64,000 nucleotides of DNA from Rhyacophila brunnea (GCA_022495005.1 JAGYXB010000437.1:744001-808000); one strand, 5' to 3'. Shown: positions 22,150 to 35,317, counted from the stretch's first letter. Program-made: numbers and translations. The notes: a model not told the origin generated them from the letters alone.

Positions 22150-23355
22150 TCGTTCGGATTACACTGACATACATGGTTTTTGTTATTTTTTTTATGTGTG
22201 CTCATTAAGTGTTTTATTCCAGTGAATTTATTGGATAACCCTCTTCACACATTTACCATTTGATGAAATATATTACACCTAATCTATTCCCACCAAAAAC
22301 ACATATTTGAAAAAGATATTTCAATTAAATTACCTACAGATGATGTAAATAAAACAAGCCCTATGTCCACTTAGGGTGACCATACGTATTTTATTATAAA
22401 AAAAAGAATTGTTCAAATTTTATTTATTATTTCCATTTACCTACATACAATATATTTTTCTTATAAATATTATAAATTAGAAAATTGATTAATGTCTCGT
22501 AGAATAATATGTATTTAACTAATGATTGAACAAACTAGAAAAAATCCTACATCTGATTCAATTAAAGGTCAAAGAATTAAGAAACAGATTATCCATATTT
22601 TCAATAGATAACTTTTTAAAATGGGTGTAAGATTATACATTTTGTATCTGTTGATAATGTTACATTGAAGCGGACAAAATTGGCCCTGATACTCAATAAA
22701 ATGCGTGCAATAAGTATCACATATTGTTTTTTATTGTAAGTAATTCAATGTTGTTTTACCAAATTGATACTTAAAACCTTTTAAACAATTTCTAAAAAAT
22801 CATAGAAGATAGATTAATTTAAAATCTGTCAATTGTTTTTTTACAATTTAAAATTATGGTCATCGCACATATGATAGATATATTACGTAAGTATTGATTA
22901 TGTTCTATTATTTTTGAATACTTAGTATCTACTTTTTCTCTCTCTTGATATCTACTTCATCAATTAATTATTATAATATACATTCCAAAAAGAAAATAAT
23001 TTATTCTTTTGATATTGGAGACACTTGATAAAAAAACTTCTTGCCTCGTTTTGGCGTGTCCAAAACAGTTCAAAAGATAATAATGTAATCTTTTTTTCAT
23101 AATACGTCGTATTATTTTTAAGCTTGACTGACAATCAAAAAAATATATCTGACAGTGAAAAAAAATCAAGCTTTAACAGCATTACGAATCTACTCAGTTA
23201 TTATTAATATTTTACATAGCTCATTTTATCTTCATTTTTATCGAAAAAAGTGACATCTTTAAATTAAAAAAATATATATTTTACTAAGGTATGCCAGATA
23301 TAATATAATTTAAAAATATACCCACAAAAAAAACAATGTTTTTATTTTGATACCT
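22150..23355. other. AT-rich stretch with no recognisable gene
   Basis: No paired termini and no recognisable domain. The minus frame 22960-23169 has AT-driven composition. Confidence 0.6.
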
Positions 23356-23617
23356 GTGGGTCTATTCTATACACAAGGTGGCTATCGAAGGTAGTTTATC
23401 ATATTTAAGTATTGAGATATTATAATTGTTACAATAAGTTAGCCGTTTGTACTGTCAAAACTGTCTATCTTGCTCTAATTATTAACACAGCCAAGAGAGG
23501 GTCTGTTAAGACATAGCACTCTTTAACAGTTTAGACGGTTTTATTGTAACAATCAACCGTCTCAATACATACCGCCGATAACCGCCGATAGCTGCCATGT
23601 GTATGGAATAGACCCAC
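23356..23617. mobile_element. Non-autonomous DNA element, family M1, complete copy
   Basis: The left end GTGGGTCTATTCTATACACA and the reverse complement of the right end, GTGGGTCTATTCCATACACA, match at 19 of 20 positions; similarity continues through GGCGGCTATCG for over 30 bp. 262 bp, no coding capacity. A related copy lies at 58613. The target duplication is not clear. Confidence 0.8.
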
Positions 23618-26600
23618 TGATGAAAATACTAATAAAGGTTATATACGATTATTAACAATATGTAAATAAAAGCGTATTTATCGAATAATATAGATTACGT
23701 TATATATAAATTAAAATGTGCAACACTTTATGCAAATGATAAATCATATTAAATAATATATTGAAGTTAACTATAAAGTATATAGCAAAGAAGAAAAAAG
23801 ACGAGTAGAACCATCTTCTTCTTTTGGTGCCATCTTCTATTGCACAGGTTGGCGACAAAAGTGTGGTACATCTTACTATCGTGGGTCCGATTTTCAATAT
23901 TATTGAGTAATCAAAAAAATCCTTTTCGTCTACGCCTCTGTTTCTTTCAACCTTTAAATGCATTATAACGCAAATAAAATCATTCTAAAATTTATTCCGG
24001 TGAATTCGAAAATTATAAAAATCCACATATTTGTACAAAACTCAATCTTCATTTTCTTTCCTGAAATGTTGTGATTTTAGGCGTATCCCCCCTTTTATAT
24101 TTCGCACTAAACCATAAAAGTTACATGATGATATACTTTTATCACTACTCAATTTGAATGTTATTTTAAATGTATCTTTATTAATTGAGTTAGCATTTAC
24201 TTGGTTCCGTTTTACAAGAAATGAAAATATAAAAAATAATAAATTCTACAGGTTTTTTAGTCTTGATAATGGTGTTACAACCGAAATAGCTATCGACAAA
24301 ACGTTTTTAAAAAAACCTGTAGTATTTATATTTCTAATAATATCTTTACTATCTTAATCTTAAATACGTCTTTCATTATTTCATAGGTACCACATTTGTT
24401 TGGTACCAGATTTAGTCTTAAATTCCAGTACCTACTGAATTTGATTAAACATTTAATAATCGTTTTACATAGATAATTCCAGTTATTTTCCGGCGCCTTT
24501 TAGATACATTTCCCGACAGATCTAATCTACTGTATTATGAAAAATACACACTGAACTGGTTGGTTGTATAAGACTGTAAATATACTTGAAGTCATTGATC
24601 GATGTTTTATTTTCGCGTTGAGTACCCAGTATGTAATTATCATAATGAATCACACGTCGGGGGCCTTAAGATGTATTATTAATTACATTTTATCTAACAT
24701 ATTCAAATGATCGTTTACAACTTGCCATTGTGACATTGACCCCGAGAGCTAAAAATGCCAAACTTACTTTCATTTTGATGTCAGTTTTTTTATTTGCCAA
24801 TAATTTTTATCCATTATTTTTTAAATATTTAAAACCTCTTATTACTTCTATCAAAAATCACGTTAATTGCAATTATTATATTACAAAAAAAAAACTTAAA
24901 AAGTATGTTTATTCTGGTCATAATAATATTATTTATTAAACTAACATTAACGTAGTAGAACTCCATTATAATTGTTTTAAAAATAAACTCTTGTTATCTC
25001 AATGTTATATTAGATATTTATATTGAAATCTGTTTCGGGCTATAAGCCCATCTTTGGAATGGAACTAGTATACTTAACTAAACGCTTAATCATGCGAGAA
25101 AGAGAGGGCTTGTTATATCTGCTTTATTGCACACACCAGTGGCGTAGTTGGTATGTTTGATTTATTAATGTTATTATTTATTTAATTTTAAGGATTTACT
25201 TACGCGGATAAAGTATATTTGGGTCGGTATCTATTGAAATAGTTTTAAGAGAGAACTATTAAACATGTTCACAACACGCTCGAAGCAGCTGCAAACGTAT
25301 ATAAATATCAAAGTATAAAATGGACGATGTTGAAACAATTAAAATAATTGTAATTATTATAATTATGTATCTCATCATTAGAATCAACATCGAACATAAA
25401 ATCTAGTGTCATCTTCTAAAGAATTTTCAAAATAGATTTTCTATATGAGAAATAATTTTTGATCCAAACACAGATAGAAATAAACAAAATATTATTTACC
25501 AGACTAAAAATTCCATAACTTTTCTTCTCATCCATTACGTGAATTCATTACCTACCATCACTAATTTAACTAAACTACGGACCAATTAAAAAAATAAGAC
25601 GATATATACATAGATTTAATTTAATGGCATTTCAAACCATATTAATTATATGTATTAAAAATGATCTATAAAATAACTTAATTGAAAAAGCACTAACCCG
25701 ATAAACGATAGTTATATACCCGAATCCTGACTTGTTAAAAAAAATTTCATCACCTAAATTTAATGAGTCGCCTGCACTGTCAAAAGAATCTGACACCATT
25801 CTATCTCATATTTTTTGTTTAAAACACCAGTAGTCATTTTTTGTTTTTCTTTCTCAAAGACCTTCCTACATAATAATTAATTAACATAAACTGGACAAAA
25901 GGAATACAATAACATAAATAATATTAGTATACTGCAAATTACAATTTGTTTTTTTCTGATTACCAAATATGTAACTAACTACCTACATAAAATGTGTGCG
26001 ATAAATCTTGCATGTGCATATGTAAATAATACGTACACTATTGACCTGTTGATTTTTTTTTGTACGAGTATAATTATAAAATTCGTGGGTTTTGCATAAT
26101 GTATAATTAAAGCTAAGGAAAACAATAACGTTTTTAATGCATGATTCGTGACTAAATGCATGATTTAGCTAATCATAGTAATTACGTATTTAATTTTACG
26201 GTTTTGACGTTTTCACCAATTTTTATTTAAATTGATTTTGAAACTCAATGAAATAAAAATTTCAAAGGTACAATTATAATAATTAGTCATGCATACTCAT
26301 TAAAACACACACTGAAATATTATGCATATAAAAACCGTGATCTTGATTTTTTTTTATTTTTATATTATAATGTTCTCATATAAAAAAAAACCTGTCACTA
26401 CGGTATTTTCTTTTATAATATAATATAATCAAAGATGCATAACGTTTTTGAATATTTTTATTGTTATATTGTAACAGATATTTTTTTTTTCATTAAGTAT
26501 CTATGTAGATGCAAAAGCTTTAGTAATTTGCTATTGTTCTAGTATACGGACCGTTATTAATTGGAACCTTCAAAAATAATTGCAACCTACTACTTTTCAT

Positions 26601-27377
26601 AAATACAACGTGATATATTATAGTCAATGACGTTGAGAATACAATACTCTTGATTTATTATTTCCGCTGTCATATGTAGAATATATCAGAGGTTTTCAAG
26701 TAATTGTTGATCAAGAGCATATGGGTGGTCAATTATACTGGACCATTTTTCACAATGACACATTAGTAATTTTAGAGAGTGGAAACAGTGTACTTACATA
26801 ATATGTTCTATTTATAGCCACTTATTAAAGTTAATTAGCAGCAAGAAAAATTATGCCACAGACTACTTTTTTGATTGCATGACACAGCATTATGTATTAA
26901 TATATATATATATATATATATTATCAGAATTTATATGATTTAGTATAGAAAATAAATGACAGTCTAGAAAGATTTATTTTTTCATAACTTGACAATTTGA
27001 AAATAAAATTTTCTTTATAGCACGTTTACATTGACTTCTCCGCTATCTCAGACACTTTTTGTATCCTAAGACGAAGGATTAGATGAAATAGATTTAAATA
27101 TTTCCAGTGAAATTAAGGTTTTGTATTTTTAAAAGTATTTATTTACGTTATCAAAATTTTGCTGCGGTCGCGGATTTGCTATTAAGAGTGTCTGATAGAA
27201 TATATAATATTATAAATGTATCTTTAGAGAATCGCAGGTAAGTCATAATTTGTCTCTTTATTGACGTAAAATGATGAAAATGGGAAAATGGGAAACTGAA
27301 AACTTCACGCATAACATTTTAAACTTGTATGAAGCAACTAGTACATAATATTATAATACTTCCAACACTATTAGATA
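23618..27377. other. AT-rich stretch with a TA microsatellite
   Basis: No supported gene in about 3.8 kb. Frames at 23700-23963, 24154-24357, 24730-24939 and 25979-26161 show no domain. A (TA)n run lies at 26900-26922. At 25135 CAGTGGCGTAG resembles an isolated hAT-type end without a partner. Confidence 0.6.
26900..26922. repeat. TA microsatellite
   Basis: About eleven uninterrupted TA units in AT-rich sequence. Confidence 0.9.
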
Positions 27378-28682
27378 CGAGGGTGGGTCAATAAGTCCTT
27401 AGAAAAGCCGACAGGTGGCGCGACTAGTACTGTAAGCGGTTTGTTTTCATGCAGCGGCACTACCGATTCAGTATGCTGCGAAGTTTCAATCAGATTGGTC
27501 GGGTTGTTGTGTGTTTCTCGTACATTTAAAAAAAAAATTTGCTTGTGGAAAATGGAAAAATGGAAAATGGAGAAAATTGAGTTTAGAGCTGTTATTAAAC
27601 ATTTTAATATAAAGGGGTTAACAGCAAAGGAAATAAAAAATGAGTTGGATTTAGTTCACGGCATATCTGCTCCTTCACTTGCAACTATTTATAACTGGTT
27701 AAATGAATTTAAACGTGGTCGTACATCAACAAAGGATGAACCACGCTCAGGACGTCCTGTAGAGGTGACTACACCAGAAATGATCAATAAAATCCACGAT
27801 ATGGTGTTAAGTGACCGAAGATTAAAGTTGAGTGAGATAATTGAGGTTACAGGGATCTCAAAAGGTAGCGTCATTTCTATTTTACATGACAAATTGGGCA
27901 TGAAAAAAATTTCTGCAAGATGGGTGCCGCGTTTGCTCACAGTCGACAATAAACGCAATAAGGTGGTGGCCTCTAAAGCCCTGTTGTCGCTCATGCAACG
28001 CAATCCGGATGATTTTTTTCGTCGCTTTGTGACTGTAGATGAAACATGGATACACCACTATACTCCCGAGACGAAAGAACAGTCAAAGCAGTGGATTGCA
28101 AAGGCGAACCATGTCCAAAGAAGGCGAAAACCGTAAAATCAGCTGGTAAGGTTATGGCTACTGTATTTTGGGATGCACGTGGAATTATTTTCGTTGACTA
28201 TTTGGAAAAAGGAAAAACAATAACAGGGGATTATTATGCATCTTTATTGGACCAGCTAAAAAACAAAATTGAAGAAAAACGGCCTCATTTAAACAGGAAA
28301 AAAATCCTCTTTCATCAGGACAATGCCCGTGTTCACACATGTTTACGATCAATGGCTAAAATTGAAGAATTGAAGTTCGAATTGGTCGACCACCCACCGT
28401 ATTCGCCAGATTTAGCCCCCAGTGACTTTTTCCTTTTCCCAAACTTAAAAAAATGGCTAAGTGGACAACGTTTTTTTTCAAATGAAGAAGTCATCGATCG
28501 GACAAATGCTTATTTTGAGGACCTTCCGAAAACTTATTTTTCTGACGGTTTAAAAAAAATTGAGAAACGTCTAACCAAGTGTATTGAGCTCCAAGGAGAT
28601 TATGTTGAGAAATAAAAAAAAAATACAAAAATAAAAACTGTTTCAATGCTTTTTTCTAAGGAATTATTGACCCACCCTCGTA
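27376..28682 (+). mobile_element. Full-length mariner transposon
   Basis: The element is 27378-28680 (1,303 bp), flanked on both sides by the TA target dinucleotide (27376-27377 and 28681-28682). Its 29-bp terminal inverted repeats begin CGAGGGTGGGTCAATAAGTC on the left and CGAGGGTGGGTCAATAATTC on the right (reverse complement), with one mismatch over 29 bp. Size, TA duplication and transposase type are all those of the mariner family. Near-identity of the ends and only one visible coding lesion suggest a fairly recent insertion. Confidence 0.97.
27552..28615 (+). pseudogene. Mariner (D34D) transposase, inactivated by one frameshift
   Basis: The transposase would cut and rejoin DNA at TA sites by binding the element's inverted repeats. 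The start is taken at ATG 27552 (MEKWKMEK), because upstream residues of the open frame resemble no mariner. The N-terminal half holds two helix-turn-helix segments (about residues 5-60 and 75-115; GRTSTKDEPRSGRP linker) and the WVPRLLT motif. Catalytic residues are present: D in VTVDETW (about residue 163), D in HQDNARVHT (about 257) and D in LAPSDFF (about 292), exactly 34 residues after the second. The frame changes at 28100-28103, after QWIA(K) and before GEPCPKKAKT, where one base appears to be missing. Without that lesion the protein would be about 354 residues, the normal mariner length. It ends GDYVEK at a natural stop. The minus frame 27689-28003 is a shadow. Confidence 0.95.
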
Positions 28683-29702
28683 TATAATATTTAATTGTGA
28701 TCCGTATAATATACATAATGTATTTTAATTAAGTGGTTTTAAATTTAAAATATTTTCCACCTACACGTTTTAGTAAAAAAATATATTGCTGGTAACTGAA
28801 CCCAAAACATTTCACCCAGTATTTAAAATATTATGATATTGATTTTTCTGACAAAAATAATAGAAATTTACAATAAAAGTATGTATAATGAAGATATACA
28901 AAAATTATATTTTACTTCTAACGTTTGGGTACGTTTCAGTACAATTATTATTAGTATATAAGTTGATATTTCAATATTGTTAGTAATATTATGTATTTAA
29001 AATATCGTTGATATTATCCCCTATGATGGACAACCTATAAATAAATTATCTTAAATATGTTTTTTCATGGTAAATTTTGATATTTTAACTACCTACCTAT
29101 ATACTCTTTTTTGGGAATAGGCAGAAAATGTAAAACACCATTTCTGCAAAATAAAAATATACCACTAAACGTGAAATACTTATGTAATGTTATGGATATG
29201 GATGCGATGTACACGATAGAAATACTTCAGACAGTTTTCGTATATCTTACAAATATCAGATTTTTTGGGAAAATTGACCCACTAATCCTGAAATACCTGA
29301 GATTAAAATTTCGCTACTACTAATAACTAAACGACAGTTTCAAAATATGTTTAACTCAAAACTAGTATGATACTCGTAGCTGAATATTATCTTTTAGTTA
29401 CCTGACCTAATTTGATAAACCCTGTGCAAATAGTTTTATTGTTTTCAACATTGGATTTTCCATAGAAGTACAAACATTGCACCGATGCGTACTTTTCATG
29501 CATAATAATATGTTGACAACTCTGCAAATTATTTACATAGATATTTGTAATATTATGTCTGTTCTATAATGTGTGTTTATCTTACACTAAAAAACATACA
29601 GCCATATACTATGCACCTGCATAGATTGTAGTATATTTAGATATTCTTTTTATAAATTGTAGTTGGTAGCGAAATACATTGAAATAATAATGTTATTTTA
29701 TT
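28683..29702. other. AT-rich stretch with no recognisable gene
   Basis: No domain, paired termini or splice pair. The 70-codon frame 29111-29323 has no recognisable motif. Confidence 0.6.
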
Positions 29703-29875
29703 ATTAATACTATCGGCCGAGAGTACTTGATGGAATTTGAATTTAAATTCTTATGGATTTAAGTTTAGTACAATTCCATTTGAGTCATTTTTTTTGTATT
29801 CGTATTCGTTGTCAGTGTGTGCACATAGTGCATGAAGATGCCGAAAGACGAAACCCGGGTCACAAAAATACAAAT
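29703..29875. repeat. Dispersed repeat R3, copy 1
   Basis: Shares ATTAATACTATCG, the palindrome GAATTTGAATTTAAATTC and ATTCCATTTGAGTC with 47049-47137, in the same orientation. The following part (29795-29875, ending GACGAAACCCGGGTCACAAAA) matches 47138-47220 in the opposite orientation. Non-coding; probably an inverted-repeat transposon that has rearranged. Confidence 0.65.
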
Positions 29876-31066
29876 CAAATAGAATAATACAAAACTTAAA
29901 ACCATAGACTAGTGTTATTAATTCCATACATAATAATTTCAAAGTCAATTACCTCCATATTTTACCAATTTTCCATAAAACCAAAAAAAAAAAACACATT
30001 GATGACTACTAATATAAAAATAAAAACATTAAAAAATAATTAAAAAAAGCGAATTGCTAAATAAAATGACACAAAGATCATTCAAAGTAGTAAACAAATA
30101 TGTTTAAAGTTCTATATAAAAAATGGTGGCATGATGATCAATATGACTAACATTACAATCAACCCCTAGCTTAATTCTATTTTACTAACAAATGATGTTT
30201 AATTTCCTAGTTTATGAATGCACATAATATTTTGGTAAAGGTACACTGAGAACCGTAATCAAGAAAAATATAAAAAATAAGGTAACTGACTTTAAAATCA
30301 ATAGCTATAATAATTATCGGTCTGTATTTGATTATTTTATTAGGAAATAAAAATATCGTAGTTGTCAATAATTTATACATTATAATTAATTGGTTACGTT
30401 TATAAAATATCATATCTACAGTGAAATTTTATGATATACTTATAAAGAGTTTTAACAACATGTAGATGCTATTATTGTAAAATTAACCAAAACTTTGTTT
30501 CTAAACGGCCATACATCATTTTTCATTTTAAATAAATAGTACATATCTACGTCTAATCAAACGCTTTAAACAAAATCGATATTGACTTAATCTACGATGA
30601 ATTTCGAAAGTTATTAGATCTTGTGTATAGGACTTACTTATTTTATATTAAATATATTATTTAATTATGGTTTCACAACTTGACTGACCATCTCGTAGGA
30701 ACATTTGAATTTATACAAGTTTTAATGTTGAAATAAATTCATTTTATCTCTTCACCAATGTACCTACGCCCTTTTACTTATAATAAATAGTACGCTGATG
30801 TAAAACAGCATAGTATTAACTTATACTAGCATATTAAATTTATGTTTTGCATATATTTCTTCACGTTGTAAATATATTTAAAGTTGACAGTTATGAGTTA
30901 ATATGCATTGAATTATGTGACGTTTATGCTAAAGCCTCTTTACGAATCTAATATATGAATAAGAAAATGCTAAAAATTACTACTTTATTGATCATATAAA
31001 TAGAGCAAATGTTTAACGTCAGTTTAAAATAAAAATATGAATTGAAAACATTTTATAACTTATGTT
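29876..31066. other. AT-rich stretch with no recognisable gene
   Basis: No gene, paired termini or repeat partner recognised. Minus frames 29751-29948 and 30207-30413 are considered chance. Confidence 0.6.
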
Positions 31067-31325
31067 TGCTTGACGGGTGGCTTAAGCGTCGGACTTAAGC
31101 GTCGTGGGTCACAGGTTCGAATCCTGGGTCTGGCAAGTATACATATTGTTTTTCAATTTGTGTATGAGTCAGAGTATAGACCTAACACTCGTAGGTTGAG
31201 CAAGTGGCTGACATGCATTTCTCGTAAAAATAAAATCTGTTAATACAACCTCCACTCTGAGGAAGCCCATATGATCTTATTAGATGGAACATGGTCGAAA
31301 AACCTTATGGAAGTTTGAAACTTTA
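31067..31325 (+). mobile_element. SINE family C copy 1
   Basis: The tRNA-like head has an A-box-like GGTGGCTTAAGCGTCGG and a B-box ACAGGTTCGAATCCTGG with four of five T-stem pairs. The body runs through CATATTGTTTTTCAATT, TAGGTTGAGCAAGTGGCTGACA and AAATCTGTTAATACAACCTC to GAACATGGTCGAAAAACC. The body blocks recur in the same order at 40137-40385, so it is a dispersed SINE and not a lone tRNA. The acceptor ends do not pair. Confidence 0.8.
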
Positions 31326-31861
31326 TTTATATTATAACGACTGTCTTACATAGTGGACACAAAATAGAGTACCTAGTATAGTATGTCCTAATAAACTTAC
31401 ATTTGGTCATTTATTATGTATGATCAGAGGGATTACTTAGGTATACACTTTTATTATAAAATTTTAGGTCTATTAATTGTCTATTATTATATTCTATTAT
31501 ATGGTATTAATCTACTAAGCTCATACAATTAACTATCGAACAGAATTCGTTTCGTCCAATAATTTTGACATTCTTAGTGGGTATCCGGAACTTCGTACAT
31601 AATGTGAATTAGTTATGAAAAGTCGTTTTTATATTCAATAGTATCCACCAACAATAATTGACATTCAAGAATATTAAAGTCTTGCGGTTTTGTGTAGAAT
31701 CGTAATAGTATGTTCTGTATGCGCAATATCTATGCAGAACCAAATTGTTTCTAACATCTACCTACCTATATACTCTACTTATGATGTAGAGGTGAATTTA
31801 GATGGATGTAATTTTCAGAGTAATTCATTAAAATAAAGTATTTAACTCATTAGTGTCATCA
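31326..31861. other. AT-rich spacer between two SINEs
   Basis: No feature supported in about 535 bp. Confidence 0.5.
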
Positions 31862-32060
31862 CGACCTTCGTGGTCTAGTGCGTAAGGCACTGGCCTTTCA
31901 TCTGGGGGCTCCGGGTTTGATCCCCGTAATGTCACAATATATTTATGTGATTTTTTTCAAAGCCTTTGTGTTTGTGATAGTTTTACTTATATTACTGATT
32001 ACACTACTGTTTCACTACACCGCAGTCATTGGACCTCGGGGCCTGTTGTAGTGTTAAAAA
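31862..32060 (+). mobile_element. SINE family B, best copy
   Basis: The tRNA-like head reads GACCTTCGTGGTCTAGTGCG with TAAGGCACTGGCC (A-box) and CTCCGGGTTTGATCCCC (B-box). The body continues GTCACAATATATTTATGTGA ... CTACTGTTTCACTACACCGC and ends GGCCTGTTGTAGTGTTAAAAA. Copies or partial copies occur at 13855, 19935, 37545 and 48561. Promoter boxes are well preserved, so this is the youngest copy in the window. Confidence 0.8.
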
Positions 32061-34886
32061 TGTAATGTATAATATATTAGGTATATATATCACGTTTCTC
32101 CTACTCAGTATTTTAATTTTTTTCTTTCTTGTCCATAATATGTCTTATTTTGGATTTGAATAATGTACAATATATTATATTATCTAAAAATAAATACGAA
32201 TATAGTCTATGTTTACATAACCTAGAAAGAATATTTTTTTAAATAAGAAATTAGGTACCCCTTTCAAAAGCATAACAAATGTGTTAATTTCTTTAGTATT
32301 AGATAATATAAAAATACAACACGTAATAGATAATATGTGCGTAATTTATCTTCTTTAATAGCATTTCAGCATAAGTCACCCGACGGCTAGAACGTGAATA
32401 CAAGAAGATCGTGCGTGAAATAATCCATTATCTTCCAAACCGCTAATCTCATAATACTACTTTGTTACTGAATGCAAAATAGATAAAGTTACTCAATTCA
32501 AAAGTGTGGTTATTTTCAAGTTAACATTATTATTTAGTGGTTTGAAAGAAACTCTTGTCGGGTTTGTGGTCAAGAGATGGAAAACTTCAAAATAATTGTA
32601 TTTTTAGATATTTACTATTATCAGAACATGAATTTCCTAAAAGAATAAATAATTATTTCTGAAACTATGGAAGGTTACCATTTGAAACATAGAAAACGAG
32701 CCTAGCAGTGTCAGATTCACACTCAACATTGTTATTATATTTGTTTGCTATCCTTTTCGTTCTACAATACTTATTATATCGATCATAGAAAGTGAGATTT
32801 TAAGTCTTTTATATATTTACATGTTTGTCATTTATCTATTTATCTATCTTTAATGTAGCAAAACACAGTACGTCATACACACAGATACAGCCAATTTCTG
32901 TCTACCAAAAGTAAGTTTTCTCTATTTGACGCACGTACATTTGCATGCGATACAGTTTGCGTCTTTGCTGCGCGATCACATAAATAGAGCACTCACGCTG
33001 CATCTCTTTCATACGCACTGTACTAAATCGTTTAGTTACGTATATGCATACAAGCTTACTCGCATAAAATACACCGAATTTATCGAAATAGATAACTACC
33101 AAAAGAATATCTTAGTAATCAAATCGACGCATTCTTTACCCTCTATTGCTTTGCTTATGATATACTTAAAGATAGTATTTTCATTAAATAATATTTTTAT
33201 ATTTCATATAATAGCGCATCGATAAGAATGTTGACATGTCAACGAGCCATCTGGTATTTTAGTAATTTTAATACTAGTACGTATTGCAAAAATAATGGTA
33301 AAGATATTGAATTATACAATTTTTTATTTTGTTTGTTAGTATATCGTACTATATATATCGTATATATATACATATATAGTATACGTATATGATAGGTACT
33401 TTTCGTTTTTCAGCTTATAACCGCTTCTTCAGCTTTTTTTACTTAGTTTTTAAAAAAGATTCAGTATTATTTAAGATAATTTATAATTAAATGAAATTAT
33501 CACTTATTCATCACATATTACAAACTTTCAACACATTTCAAAAAGCTATTGGTATATTATGTGGTAAATACAAAGTAATAAATTCATTTACAAACTATAC
33601 ATTTTGTTTACTATTACTTTATTAATTTAACGTAGGTATTTTATTTTTAACTAACGTAGTTGTTGTCTATTGAGATATATTTTAGAATCAATTTGAACCA
33701 TTTTGATAGCCATCCACCAGTTTACATAGATATTCTTTGTATTTATTTACTGTGAACAAATTAATTTAATCTGATAAACTAATAATATTAAAAAAAACAA
33801 TTTATCATTATCGATACAAAGAAAATATTAATTAAATAATTTAAAATGAAAAGCATTATTAAAAGAAAGGGCGATAAATTACTTTCACTCTTATTTTTAA
33901 TAACTACTGATAACAGATATAAAATAATACTTACCTTGGTAGGTATCATACATTTAATGCTACTAGATATTAATTCTTTGATAGTTTTTGATAAGAGCAA
34001 ATTGGTTAGCCTATTATTAAACTGTACATTTTTTTATAACAATTCTTTATTGTTTGAAAATATTAAACGATGACGGTGAAAAAATATTAGAACCTAATTA
34101 TTGTCGGTTCGATTTATCCCGAACATTTGTTTTCTTTATATCAGAGTTTTGCAAATCACGATTGATAGGTAAAATATTTCTAAGCCTCGAGTCATGAAAG
34201 AGAAATGGTATAACAGTTAAGTATTGTAATTTATATGATTTAATACACACACATAACTCTTTTTGTGCCAACGTTTTACAAAGCAACTCCGCACATTGTA
34301 TTAAATTTTGATTTATCTTATGATAGTAAATATTCTCATTCACACGAAGAATTGATTTAAATTGAAGAATATAAATAAACCGATTCGTGGTTTTTCTGAC
34401 ATACTTGCTTATATAAGATGGACATTTTTACTTTAAATTTAATATACCACGTTGAAAATTACTATTGAAAGTTTAAGTAGTAAAAGAGATAATAAACATA
34501 CATTATGTTGCTAGATTATTATCGATTATATTAATGTTGTAGAAAAAGTTGTCAATTTTCCGCAAAAATAAACGTTATACATAATTATTATGTAGGTATA
34601 CGTTTTGTGACAAATAAATAAAATACTTAGTATAAGAAGTCATTTATAATTAGGGCCGTCATACTCACATCGATAGAAAGTATTGATACCAAAATATCTC
34701 GCAATCGCAATTATCGGTATCCCTACGATGACCATATTAATTATGACACTGAAATTAATATATCATATGAATTTTCTACATTGGGAATTAAATTTACCAA
34801 TGAAAAAGTTTCTGAAAGATAAGTAAGAATATTAATGTCTATTATTCAATGACTTATATATTACTATCGGTAACATAAATTACATC
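32061..34886. other. AT-rich stretch with no recognisable gene
   Basis: No supported gene. Overlapping frames at 32902-33225, 33788-34073 and the minus frame 34098-34343 have no recognisable motif. An imperfect TATATATCG/CGTATATATA run lies at 33345-33395. About 32870-33070 is somewhat richer in GC, but I could not match it to anything. Confidence 0.55.
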
Positions 34887-35060
34887 TTCTGAACATACAT
34901 AATTTGAAATCATCTCATGCATAATATACTCACTAGAAAAAATCATTTTATAGAAAAAATACGACATTCGACGGCACTTGAACCTGTATCCGCTGGATTC
35001 GCACTAGTGTAGTTTTCAAATTAAGTAATCTATGGGCATCCTAGTTAATTACGACGATTT
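34887..35060 (-). mobile_element. SINE family A copy, nearly complete, minus strand
   Basis: Read on the minus strand: lead-in TCGTCGTAATTAACTAGGATGC, the tRNA-like CCCATAG..., B-box ATACAGGTTCAAGTGCCGTCG, then GTCGTATTTTTTCTA, GATTTTTTCTAGTGAG, CATGAGATGATTTCAAATTA and TGTATGTTCAGAAG. This is the most complete family A copy. Confidence 0.7.
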
Positions 35061-35079
35061 AACTAGTAGTTATTACATG

Positions 35080-35280
35080 AAATATTTATCGAATCGCGTT
35101 ATAATGTTGGATAAAATAAATAGTTTATTAAATTATTAGCAAGTCTAAGTACGTTATAAAAACTAAATAATGGAGTCATCCGTGACGTCGGTTAGTAATT
35201 AGCGATTAATTTATACCTACCTTAAATTTAATATACTAAAACCGAATGTCAACATTATAACGCAATTCGATAAGCATTTC
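35080..35280 (+). repeat. Repeat unit R4, copy 1, adjoining SINE A
   Basis: AAATAGTTTATTAAATTATTAGCAAGT, GGAGTCATCC, GGTTAGTAATTA and AAACCGAATGTCAA are shared in order with 43779-43935. In both places the block adjoins a family A SINE, so R4 may be part of a longer composite element. Confidence 0.65.
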
Positions 35281-35317
35281 ATGTAACGAAAATCACACTA
35301 GCGCGAAACCAGTATAT

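Noticed and set aside
25130..25150. CAGTGGCGTAG as the end of a hAT element
   Set aside because: No matching opposite end or duplication within several kilobases.
31072..31137. Functional tRNA gene at the head of SINE C
   Set aside because: A and B boxes present but acceptor ends not complementary, and the body continues into a repeat seen again at 40.1 kb.
33345..33395. TATATATCG/CGTATATATA palindromic run as a transposon end
   Set aside because: Simple-sequence origin is sufficient; no unique flanking termini.
34098..34343. 81-codon minus-strand frame (MNENIYYHKINQNLIQC...)
   Set aside because: No recognisable domain, no splice context, composition expected of AT-rich DNA; a chance frame is the simpler reading.
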